Shown: in pieces, positions 26,731 through 34,572 of the stretch | Position numbering within the stretch: the first letter of the stretch is position 1 | How the letters are laid out: the number at the start of each line of letters is the position of its first letter | NCBI GenBank assembly: GCA_023409265.1 | Contig: JAEYHZ010000022.1 | Coordinates: forward strand, 608,572 to 672,571 | Direction of reading: 5' to 3' | Length of the DNA stretch: 64,000 nt | From: Bacillota bacterium | Lineage (GTDB): Bacteria > Bacillota > Clostridia > Acetivibrionales > DSM-1351 | Notes under the pieces: model-generated | Seen by the model: the letters and a program-made list of their open reading frames with translations, nothing else | Told to the model about the DNA's origin: nothing | The model's database searches: none | Program-made: the position numbers and the translations under genes

Positions 26731-27123
26731 TTAAGTCTTTTTAATAAACTCAAGTCTGCACTTGGGGCAGGTGATTCTTATTTTACCCTTTCCCTTGGGT
26801 ACTCTTACCTCCTGCTTGCAGCCGGGGCACTTATAATAACGGTATGTTTTGTAAGTGGTGGCCCTGTTACGTTTTTTGTTAAACCAGGCTGCTATGGGGT
26901 TCCAAACTTTTAAAAAAGCCATATTTTCTTTTCTTCTTGCAGCATGGTTTTTGGACAGTACTCTCAGAAGAAATACTATAAATGGTACATAAACCAGGTA
27001 GTTTAACAATCCAACCGGGAAAAAATAAAATATTATGGACATTAAAAATGATAGAAAAAGCAGCCCCACAGACAACTGATCGACTCCGTATCTACCCATC
27101 ATAAATTTTCTCAACCAATTCAT
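26731..27123 (-). CDS. Small membrane protein with C-terminal zinc-ribbon motif
   Basis: The 130-residue protein has two predicted membrane segments (LSVGLLFLSFLMSIIFYFF and LLNYLVYVPFIVFLLRVL) and a basic linker. The C-terminus carries CPGC and CPKC spaced 18 residues apart, a rubredoxin/zinc-ribbon pair. The Zn ribbon should face the cytoplasm. The function is unknown. The start is ATG 27123 with GGAGG at 7 nt; the longer frame to 27156 lies upstream of this site. Confidence 0.75.
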   Translation of the reverse strand: MNWLRKFMMGRYGVDQLSVGLLFLSFLMSIIFYFFPVGLLNYLVYVPFIVFLLRVLSKNHAARRKENMAFLKVWNPIAAWFNKKRNRATTYKTYRYYKCPGCKQEVRVPKGKGKIRITCPKCRLEFIKKT

Positions 27124-27156
27124 AAGATGTCCTCCGAATAACTTTAATGAATACAA

Positions 27157-27524
27157 TTATTTTAGATTGATAGAAGAAAATATGCAAGCAATCTTTTAGC
27201 AGTACGGGAAATATTGTCCAAATTAAAGCAAACCTCGCAAGAGATTCACAGAATTTCCTTTACATATTCACAGTTATATCACAGTGAATTAGGGAAATAT
27301 GTATATATAAAAATCTCAGACAACATTAATAGGGAACTTTTCCATCTTCTTTTTACATATGATTAGTCACCATCTAAGGGTTGCATAAGGTATAAGAAAT
27401 AATAAATTTAGGAGATAATTGGGAAATTAACAATTTTAAAAGATGCTTTGCTTTATATTTTAAAGCGTAGTAACCTTGTAATCAAGAAGTTATTTATTCT
27501 TTAAAGGAGGCAAAGAAACAAATT
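27157..27524. other. Intergenic region, no gene seen
   Basis: This 368-bp AT-rich divergent gap must hold promoters for the zinc-ribbon gene and the GyrI-like gene. No strong promoter consensus or long hairpin is evident. A TCACAGTTATATCACAGTGA-type imperfect palindrome near 27268 may be an operator. Confidence 0.3.
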
Positions 27525-27980
27525 ATGGATATTATTATTGAAAGGATGCCGGCATATAGGATTGCTTATATAAGGCAGATTGGCCCTTATGGAATTAACA
27601 ATGTGCAAACAATGGAGGAATTAAAAAAATGGGCAAAACTTAACCATTTATTTAATGACGAATCCATAATCCTTGGAATTGCTCTGGATAATCCTGAAAA
27701 TACAAAACCTGAAAACTGTCGGTATGATACCTGCATTGTTGTTTCAAATGACTATTCAGTAACTGACAGCAATGTAAGAGAGGGTAATATTGTAGGAGGA
27801 AAATATGCTGTTTTTAAAATTAATCATACAGCAGAAGAAGTTCAAAAAGCGTGGATTAATATTTTTCCAGAGTTATTAAGGCAAGGATATCAATTTGATG
27901 AAGCAAGACCAATCATAGAAAGGTATAAAGTCCAAATGGTTAATAATCATCATTGTGAAATTTGTGTACCCGTATATTAA
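27525..27980 (+). CDS. GyrI-like / AraC effector-binding domain protein
   Basis: The 151-residue stand-alone GyrI-like domain begins IIIERMPAYRIAYIRQIGPYG and contains YDTCIVV and GGKYAVFKINHTAEEVQKAW, both typical of the SHS2-fold small-molecule-binding domain. Relatives bind drugs or gyrase inhibitors, or hydrolyse cyclopropanoid toxins. The start is ATG 27525 after AAAGGAGG (spacing a little long). A strong terminator follows. No DNA-binding domain is present, so it is not itself a regulator. Confidence 0.85.
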   Translation: MDIIIERMPAYRIAYIRQIGPYGINNVQTMEELKKWAKLNHLFNDESIILGIALDNPENTKPENCRYDTCIVVSNDYSVTDSNVREGNIVGGKYAVFKINHTAEEVQKAWINIFPELLRQGYQFDEARPIIERYKVQMVNNHHCEICVPVY

Positions 27981-28039
27981 AGCAGTAATAGGATAAATTC
28001 CAAATTTATCGGCAAGATACATGTATTATAACAAGATAA

Positions 28040-28079
28040 AAAAATCGCCTTATTCAGAAATGAATTGGCGATTTTTTTG
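28040..28079 (+). terminator. Rho-independent terminator after the GyrI-like gene
   Basis: AAAAAATCGCC and GGCGATTTTTT pair across about 17 nt, with a T-run on the plus strand (and A-run/T-run on both strands). Confidence 0.85.
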
Positions 28080-28245
28080 TGGCAGTCCGGTGGGCAAAGC
28101 GAATGCGTACAACAATGTTGAGGCTACCAAAAAACTAAATAACATATTTTAATTTTATGTTTTTTTACTTAACGTACGCGAGCACAATTTAACTCAATGT
28201 GGCAGCCCGCTGGGCAAAGCGAATTGCGTACAACAATGTTGAGGC
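28080..28245. repeat. Pair of 45-bp direct repeats
   Basis: Two nearly identical segments, 28080-28124 and 28200-28245, share GGGCAAAGCGAAT and GCGTACAACAATGTTGAGGC. Each is near a CGCGAG motif (CGTACGCGAGCACAA, GACGCGAGTACAAC). They adjoin the family 3 hairpin at 28290 and probably belong to the same composite repeat, read on the minus strand. Confidence 0.7.
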
Positions 28246-28289
28246 ATATCTGTAAGATCAAATATAATATTAATAACTTTCTTATTTAA

Positions 28290-28430
28290 AGACGCGAGTA
28301 CAACTTATAAGCAATGTGGAAGCATGGTTAGAAAAAAATTGAAGAAAAGGCTGATATAAAAGCTTTTTTTCTATTTTTTTCGGTTGCGACACATTGCTTT
28401 AAGATTGTACGGGAGTCTTTTTAGGGAAAA
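28290..28430 (-). repeat. Family 3 structured hairpin, copy 4 (minus orientation)
   Basis: Read on the minus strand: outer stem AAGCAATGTG / CACATTGCTT; internal loop TCGCAACC opposite TAACCATGCTTC; inner stem GAAAAAAAT.. / ..ATTTTTTTC; then GTTGTACTCGCGT. The internal-loop words and trailing motif match the copies at 41580-42160, while the stem sequences differ, which is the pattern expected of a conserved fold. Confidence 0.7.
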
Positions 28431-28756
28431 TAATCTAATATTATATGTCTTATCAGCCAGCCTCTTCCTTTGTTATATGTAAGAGCTAAAATTTTAAATA
28501 ACTGATTAAAATATTAAAATTTTTAAATAGGAAATACATGTTAACATAGAAATGTGGAAAAGAAGTTTCAATCTTTACACTGAGGCATGATTAAACCATA
28601 AAACTCCGGTTTAGGCGGAAAAAGGCTGTCTTAAATTGGGAATTTATAATTAATTATGACTTGGCTATTTGGTCAAATAGTTTTGGTTGGGCATGAAGGA
28701 TGTGGAAGACGTTCCTTATCCGAAATCAAAAAGATAATATAGGAGGAAATCAAATT
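28431..28756. other. Intergenic leader of the sugar transporter operon
   Basis: This is AT-rich DNA without a gene. It should contain the promoter of the solute-binding protein gene and any site for the AraC-type regulator encoded at 34573. No consensus promoter is obvious. Confidence 0.3.
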
Positions 28757-30175
28757 ATGTTAAAGAAATTCAGGTTTGCAGCATTGGCTATAAGCTTGGC
28801 ATTAACAGTATCAGTTGTTGGAGGATGCGGAAGTTCATCTTCATCCGGCGACTCATCCACAGCTCCCGGCTCAACAGTTGAATCAACAGCTGCGGAATCC
28901 TCGGCACCTGCTGAAAAGGTTGAAGTAACCTATATGGCATGGTATAACAATGAAACAGAACCGGCTGAAACTCAGAAAGTAATAGACAAGTATAATGCAG
29001 AGAACAAGGACAATATCACTGCAAAGCTAATATCTGTTGCTTATAATGATTATATTACAAAGTTAAATACAATGGCATCCTCAAATACTCTTCCTGATGC
29101 GGCAATGATGTCGGAATCACAGTGTATCAAATGGGCAGTAAACGGAAAGCTTGCCGATGTAAGCGACATGTACGCTGCAGATGAAAAGCCATTGGATTCA
29201 CTTGCCTTTACATATAAGGGTAAGCCTGTTGCGTACAGCTGTGCAAATGAAGTTTTACTTCTGTACTACAATAAGGATTTATTTGACAAAGCAGGCGTGG
29301 CTTACCCACCGGCTTCAGCCGACAAGGCATGGACCTGGGATGAATTTGTAGCTGCAGCTAAAAAGCTGACAAAGGACAAGAATGGCAAAGGCCCTGGTGA
29401 TGCCGGCTTTGACCCTAAAAATATAACTACTTACGGTACACAGGTTAATACTCTGGCCTGGATGTGGCCTGTATTTGCAATTTCAAATGGCGGCGGCGTT
29501 TGTACTGAAGACGGCAGCCAGCTGTTGTTAGGAAAGCCTGAAACAATTGAAGCAGCTCAAAAAATTGCTGATCTGAGCTTAAAGGAATTTGTTGCTCCTA
29601 CACCAACTACCTCTGCAACCTTTCCGACTCTTGATGTTACCCTGCTTTCAGGTAAGGTAGCTATGGCAACAGGTGGACAGTGGGAAATAGGTGTTTCTTT
29701 GAAGAATTCTCTTAAAGACGGCTTGCATTATGGTGTAGGCGTTCTTCCCAAGTTCAAGACTCCTGTTACTCTTAATACAGGCGGACCGAATGTTATATTC
29801 AATACAGGCAAGAATATAGATAATGCCAAGAAGTTCCTCAAGTGGTATACACAGGAGGATAATAATCTTTCCTTGATTCAGAACGGTGTTTGGATGCCTG
29901 TATCACAGAAGTGGTACAAGGATGAGTCCCTTATGAAGAAGTGGGCTGATAATGAAATTCATCCTCCGTTTGAACAGTACAAGACAGCAGTCATTGATTA
30001 TGCGATGAATAATGCTAAGCAGGTCCCCTGGTATTATCTCCCGGGATATTCAGATATAGAAGAAGTTCTTACTCCAGGTATGGACCCTGTATGGGCAGGA
30101 ACAAAGACAGCTGAAGATGCCATAACCAATGACATTATGCCAAAGGTTCAGAAGATATTTGACTCAAACAAATAA
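28757..30175 (+). CDS. Extracellular solute-binding lipoprotein of a sugar ABC transporter
   Basis: The 472-residue protein has a lipoprotein signal ending SVVGGC, then a low-complexity Ser/Thr/Glu linker and a family 1 solute-binding fold (VEVTYMAWYNNETEPAETQ, ANEVLLLYYNKDLFDKAG, GGQWEIGV). It captures an oligosaccharide outside the membrane and hands it to the two permeases that follow. The ligand is not predictable. ATG 28757 follows AGGAGG; the longer frame to 28700 has no ribosome binding site. A strong hairpin separates it from the permeases, as is common where the binding protein is made in excess. Confidence 0.93.
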   Translation: MLKKFRFAALAISLALTVSVVGGCGSSSSSGDSSTAPGSTVESTAAESSAPAEKVEVTYMAWYNNETEPAETQKVIDKYNAENKDNITAKLISVAYNDYITKLNTMASSNTLPDAAMMSESQCIKWAVNGKLADVSDMYAADEKPLDSLAFTYKGKPVAYSCANEVLLLYYNKDLFDKAGVAYPPASADKAWTWDEFVAAAKKLTKDKNGKGPGDAGFDPKNITTYGTQVNTLAWMWPVFAISNGGGVCTEDGSQLLLGKPETIEAAQKIADLSLKEFVAPTPTTSATFPTLDVTLLSGKVAMATGGQWEIGVSLKNSLKDGLHYGVGVLPKFKTPVTLNTGGPNVIFNTGKNIDNAKKFLKWYTQEDNNLSLIQNGVWMPVSQKWYKDESLMKKWADNEIHPPFEQYKTAVIDYAMNNAKQVPWYYLPGYSDIEEVLTPGMDPVWAGTKTAEDAITNDIMPKVQKIFDSNK

Positions 30176-30278
30176 CTGGTTGATAAATGTCCAGCACCTC
30201 TACAGGTGGCAGTTACCTGGGTTATAATCCAGAGTTCTGTTTCAAAACTCAGTACAATGCATTTAATATAAACAAATT

Positions 30279-30319
30279 GGGCTAATGCCCTTCTTCGAAG
30301 GAAACCCGGGGCATTAGCC
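30279..30319 (+). terminator. Hairpin between binding-protein and permease genes (attenuator)
   Basis: GGCTAATGCCC and GGGCATTAGCC are perfect complements across 18 nt, followed by TGATTTGG, a weak T-run. It probably allows partial read-through and protects the upstream mRNA. Confidence 0.7.
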
Positions 30320-30443
30320 TGATTTGGTATTTGGGGTGAAATATCTGGGAATTACTAGCAATGAGCTCGGGGACAGTTGAAAAAATACTGATTTAGAGTA
30401 TGCAGCTATTATTTGACTGAGCCTCAATATTTCAGGAAGGATT

Positions 30444-31343
30444 GTGAAAAAGCTTATGCGGATAACAAAATCACATAAAGACAATATGGTAGCATATTTG
30501 TGTCTTTCTCCAGCAATACTTGGCCTTCTTTTTTTAACAATCATACCCATACTAGGTGTTATAGGGATAAGCTTTACAAATTGGAGTGGACTCAAAGAAC
30601 CGGCGTTTGTCGGCTTTGATAATTATGTTAAGATATTTACGGAAGATTTTTTCTTTTATAAATCAGCACTGGTAACAGTTTACTTTGCTTTTGGTGCTGT
30701 CATAACAAGTATAATATATGCATTTTTCGTTTCAATTATGTTGAATCAAAGAATACCCGCCAGAGGAATTATTCGCTCTATCTACTTTATACCCTATATA
30801 ATTCCGATAGTTGCAACAAATGTAGTATGGTCATGGCTCTATGACTGTAATTTCGGAGCATTTAACTTCATTATAAACTCATTAGGCTTTGATAAATCTC
30901 TATTTTTACAAGGTGAAAAAACAGTTGTTCCATCGCTGATTCTCATTGCGGTATGGTCTACAGGAAATCTGATTGTAATCTTCCTGGCAGGAATACAGAA
31001 TGTTCCAAGAGCATACCTGGAGGCTGTTGAGATTGACGGTGGCAATACTTGGCATAAATTCAGACATGTAACAGTTCCAATGATGACGCCCATCATTTTT
31101 TTCAATTTTCTTATGAGTATGATAAACAATCTTCAGGTATTTGTACCTGCCCAGGCATTGACAAAGGGAGGGCCCAATGATTCATCACTGTTCCTGGTAT
31201 ACCTGATTTACCGCGAAGGCTTTATGAAGAACAATTTTGGCTATGCTTGTGCAATTTCATTAATATTCTTTGTGTTTATTGCAGCACTGACAGGTTTTAT
31301 ATTCAAGACATCCGACAAATGGTTATTCTATGAAGGGAAGTGA
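30444..31343 (+). CDS. Sugar ABC transporter permease (MalF/UgpA type)
   Basis: The 299-residue protein has six membrane helices starting MVAYLCLSPAILGLLFLTIIP. It carries the EAA-loop EAVEIDGGNTWHKFRHVTVPMMTP, the contact with the ATPase. The start is GTG 30444; AGGAAGG lies close, with 3 nt spacing. It pairs with the next gene to form the transmembrane channel. No ATPase gene is present, so a shared MsmX-type ATPase elsewhere must energise it. Confidence 0.94.
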   Translation: MKKLMRITKSHKDNMVAYLCLSPAILGLLFLTIIPILGVIGISFTNWSGLKEPAFVGFDNYVKIFTEDFFFYKSALVTVYFAFGAVITSIIYAFFVSIMLNQRIPARGIIRSIYFIPYIIPIVATNVVWSWLYDCNFGAFNFIINSLGFDKSLFLQGEKTVVPSLILIAVWSTGNLIVIFLAGIQNVPRAYLEAVEIDGGNTWHKFRHVTVPMMTPIIFFNFLMSMINNLQVFVPAQALTKGGPNDSSLFLVYLIYREGFMKNNFGYACAISLIFFVFIAALTGFIFKTSDKWLFYEGK

Positions 31344-31349
31344 CGAAAA

Positions 31350-32384
31350 GTGGCTAACATGGAACTAAAAAATGAACTTAATACTGGATTGATCAAATAT
31401 AACAAGGGCTTAAATGTCCCACGCCTCTCCAGGTGGCGGATACTGCTCCGGTTTTCAAGCGGAGAGCACATATCTCCCGCCTCGTTGAAACCCACAGAGG
31501 GGAGAAAATTTTTCTACAACCGAAAAATTTTCTCTGAACCGGTGCGCTATAAAAAGAATAAGGAAGAGAGAATAAATATACCGATTACTATCCTGGTGGT
31601 ATTGGGAGCCCTGCTGGTGTTATTCCCGATTTTCTGGATGGTCAGAACCTCTTTCATGACAAACCTGGAGATAAATACTTACCCCCCTGCTCTGTTCCCG
31701 AAAAAGTGGCTGTTTGAAAATTATCCCGAAGCAATGAAAACCTTTAAGTTTTTGCTGTATTTAAAGAATACACTTTCCATTGTAATTCCCGCAATCGTCG
31801 GAGTAATTGCTACTTCATGCTTTGCAGCTTATGCATTTGCAAGACTTGAATTTAAATTCAAAAACTTCTGGTTCTCTCTTGTTATTGGCAGTATGCTGAT
31901 GCCGGGGGCCATAACAATTATTCCTATTTTTATTATGTGGAGCAAACTTGGCTTTACAAACTCTTATGTACCATTGATCGTACCGGCATTTCTTGGTGGT
32001 GGGGCCTTTAATATATTTCTAATCAGACAGTTTATGATGACCATACCGAAGGAACTGGATGAAGCGGCAACAATAGATGGAGCAGGGCACCTGCAAATAA
32101 TATTCCGGATACTGCTGCCTCTGCTGAAACCGGTACTTATATCGGTAGGATTGTTTACCTTCATACTTTACTGGAATGACTTGCTGGGTCCTGTAATATA
32201 TGTTAACGATCAGGATAAACAGACGATTTCCCAGGGGCTGGCTACCTTTAAAGGAGGCTTCGGGACAAACTGGAAATCCCTGATGGCTGCTTCGTGCCTT
32301 GCATCTGTTCCGGCAGTGGTTCTCTATCTGTTTGGTCAGAAATATTTTATTGAAGGTATCGTGCTGACAGGTTTAAAATCTTAA
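31350..32384 (+). CDS. Sugar ABC transporter permease (MalG/UgpE type) with repeat-encoded N-terminal insert
   Basis: This 344-residue frame is about 50 residues longer than usual for the family. The C-terminal about 275 residues are a normal six-helix permease with EAATIDGAGHLQIIFRILLPLLKP (read in parts) as EAA-loop. Residues about 17-68 are encoded by a family 1 repeat of about 156 bp (31398-31553) inserted without breaking the frame; this stretch (PRLSRWRILLRF, GRKFFYNRKIFSEP) is basic and unlike permeases. The insert lies in the cytoplasmic N-terminal tail before the first helix, so function may be kept. The start is GTG 31350 or ATG 31359. Confidence 0.92.
   Translation: MANMELKNELNTGLIKYNKGLNVPRLSRWRILLRFSSGEHISPASLKPTEGRKFFYNRKIFSEPVRYKKNKEERINIPITILVVLGALLVLFPIFWMVRTSFMTNLEINTYPPALFPKKWLFENYPEAMKTFKFLLYLKNTLSIVIPAIVGVIATSCFAAYAFARLEFKFKNFWFSLVIGSMLMPGAITIIPIFIMWSKLGFTNSYVPLIVPAFLGGGAFNIFLIRQFMMTIPKELDEAATIDGAGHLQIIFRILLPLLKPVLISVGLFTFILYWNDLLGPVIYVNDQDKQTISQGLATFKGGFGTNWKSLMAASCLASVPAVVLYLFGQKYFIEGIVLTGLKS
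31398..31553. repeat. Two-arm palindromic repeat, family 1, copy 4, inside a coding sequence (arm order B)
   Basis: TATAACAAGGGC opens and GTGCGCTATAA closes the element. The core shares CACATATCTCCC, CCTCGTTGAAAC, AAATTTTTCT and the GAAAAATTTT hairpin with copy 5 (complement). The length of about 156 bp is a multiple of three, and the frame stays open across it. It is the only copy here located within a gene. Confidence 0.85.
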
Positions 32385-32402
32385 TATTGCATAAAAACTT
32401 AT

Positions 32403-32448
32403 ATCACCTCCTCATTGACCGGGCACAAAAGTTTATTGAGGAGGTGAT
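32403..32448 (+). terminator. Hairpin after the permease operon; also overlaps an RBS-ATG
   Basis: ATCACCTCCTCA and TGAGGAGGTGAT are exact 12-bp complements. There is no T-run, so termination is weak. The 3' arm contains GAGGAGGTGATTATG, an ideal Shine-Dalgarno and start, but the frame is only six codons (MCAYRN). It may be an mRNA stabiliser or a leader-peptide relic. Confidence 0.45.
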
Positions 32449-32641
32449 TATGTGTGCGTATAGGAATTAATAGAACTGAATGGGTGGGATTTTCTTGTAT
32501 TCAGCAATATTTGATTTTATGTCAATGTATATAATACAATAGTTATGATTATAGATTAGGGACATGCTTGAATAAATTTAACCCCATGCAGCCGGTTGAA
32601 ACATTTTATCCGGAACTTTGGGGACATGGAGGTTAAATACC

Positions 32642-34459
32642 ATGCTTAAATTTTTACACAGGGCTATCGCTGTTTTGGATAAAACAATTGTAAAGGCAAC
32701 AAGAGTTCTGAGCTTAAAGTTTAGGTTGATTCTGCTGGTAATAATAATGTCTATTGCTCCAATTCTTTTAATTGGGGTTACCTCATATAAAAAAGCTGAT
32801 GCTGATATTGTAAATAAGACCAGTTTATCCTCTCTGCAGATTGTTAAACAGATGAGCCTCACCATAAATGCCAAGCTTGCCAGTTGGAAGCAGTATGGAG
32901 ATATAATTGCTGTCTCGGAGGATGCACAAAGTATATTGAAGAGATATGATGAAATGGACGACGCAAATAAATATCTCTCAGGTAAAAAACTGATTAGAAT
33001 TATGAAGGAAGCACTTAAGGTAACCTTGGACATTCAGGAACCGGTGCTTATGTCAAATGGGGGAGGGGTGATTTCAATGTCCGAGTCCAGTTCCTTCATT
33101 AATAATATAGCAGGGGCAGATGAGATCAAGCTGATGACCAGGGAAGCTGACGGAAGGTATGTCTGGTATACCGATGATGTTGCAAAAAAGGAATATAAGG
33201 GCCTTGTAGTACTGTCAAGGGGTATAAAGGACCTTGGAACCTTTAATGATACCATTGGTTCGCTATTTCTCAGGGTTGACAGTAATTACTTATACAGCCT
33301 GTACAGCAACGCCAATCTGGGAAAAGGAAGCAAGGTATATTTACTGGATTCCAAATATATGGTGGTATTAAGCGGAAATAAAAGCGAAGTAGGGAATAAG
33401 TTTACATATTCAACAAGCCGGAGTATTGACAGGATATACAAATCCGGTAAGGATTCCGGGACTATCAAGAACGTTGAAGGCGGGTATCTGGCCGCATTCT
33501 CGGTAGTGCCCGAGTCAGGCTGGACTGTTGTAGCCCTTATTCCGAACAAATATATGAACAGTTTGTCCAATGAGATTAAACATATGGTAGTACAGGTGGT
33601 TTTAATATGTATATTGATAGCAATGGTGATTTTTCTCGTTGTATATAGAAGTATTACCTTCCCTCTGTGGGAGCTTATAAGCTCCATGAGGGAGCTTAAA
33701 AAGGGAAATCTTAAAGCCCGAAAGCTTATGGATGATTCCAGGGATGAGGTTGCAGAGGTTACTGCCAGCTATAATCATATGATTGATGAACTAAACCTGC
33801 ATATAGAAAACATTAAGGCAAAGGAAAAGCTGAGAGCTCTTGCAGAATTCAGAGCACTTCAGGCTCAGATAAATCCTCATTTTATAGCGAATACGCTGAA
33901 TAACGTTGCATGGATGGCAAAAATGCAAAAGGCTGATAATATTGAATCAGTTGTTACTTCCATGATTAAGCTGCTCAATTCAAGTATGGGCAGAGGCCCG
34001 GATATAATATCCATCGAAGATGAAATAGAAAATATCAAAAGCTATATAAATATACAGGAATACAAATATATTAAAAAGATAGGTGTTAACATAGATTTTG
34101 ATAGCGAAATAATGAATTGCAAAATCCTGAAATTTATTCTGCAGCCAATAGTCGAAAATGCCATGATCCATGGTCTCGGACCCAAGCAGGGACAGGGTTT
34201 TATCACAATAAAAGGCTACGCCGATGGAGAGGATATCTCTATCATTGTTGAGGATAATGGTGTAGGGATGACAGAGAACGAGATAGAGACTCTTCTCAAA
34301 GGAGAGGATACAGGATCAAAAGAAAGGTTCAGCAGTATCGGCCTTAATAATGTCAATGAGAGAATAAAGCTGGCATATGGAGAAAACTATGGGCTTTATA
34401 TAAAAAGCCAAAAGGATGTTTTTACTTCAGTCGAAATCAGAATTCCAATTGTTCTGTAA
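32642..34459 (+). CDS. Sensor histidine kinase, YesM/LytS type
   Basis: The 605-residue protein has a first membrane helix near residues 25-45 and a large extracytoplasmic Cache-like sensor (about 45-310). A second helix at about 314-338 and a HAMP segment follow. The His_kinase domain carries RALQAQINPHFIANTLNN (His near residue 410), and the HATPase domain has QPIVENAMIHGLG and VEDNGVGM. It should phosphorylate the AraC-type regulator encoded 113 bp downstream in response to an extracellular sugar. ATG 32642 is preceded by GGAGG; the upstream in-frame ATG 32618 is less well placed. It lies directly after the sugar importer, so it probably regulates it. Confidence 0.92.
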   Translation: MLKFLHRAIAVLDKTIVKATRVLSLKFRLILLVIIMSIAPILLIGVTSYKKADADIVNKTSLSSLQIVKQMSLTINAKLASWKQYGDIIAVSEDAQSILKRYDEMDDANKYLSGKKLIRIMKEALKVTLDIQEPVLMSNGGGVISMSESSSFINNIAGADEIKLMTREADGRYVWYTDDVAKKEYKGLVVLSRGIKDLGTFNDTIGSLFLRVDSNYLYSLYSNANLGKGSKVYLLDSKYMVVLSGNKSEVGNKFTYSTSRSIDRIYKSGKDSGTIKNVEGGYLAAFSVVPESGWTVVALIPNKYMNSLSNEIKHMVVQVVLICILIAMVIFLVVYRSITFPLWELISSMRELKKGNLKARKLMDDSRDEVAEVTASYNHMIDELNLHIENIKAKEKLRALAEFRALQAQINPHFIANTLNNVAWMAKMQKADNIESVVTSMIKLLNSSMGRGPDIISIEDEIENIKSYINIQEYKYIKKIGVNIDFDSEIMNCKILKFILQPIVENAMIHGLGPKQGQGFITIKGYADGEDISIIVEDNGVGMTENEIETLLKGEDTGSKERFSSIGLNNVNERIKLAYGENYGLYIKSQKDVFTSVEIRIPIVL

Positions 34460-34572
34460 GAGTTTGATAATTACGAAGATCAGGTTTCCATTAGTAAGTT
34501 TCCGAATGGGATTGGCTGGAAATTTTGTGGCCGCTATGCGGCTTAAAGCTATGACATAACAGGGAGGTCAAT

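Noticed and set aside
32448..32470. Six-codon ORF MCAYRN after the permease operon
   Set aside because: The ribosome binding site is excellent but the frame is tiny and lies in a hairpin; not enough to call a gene.
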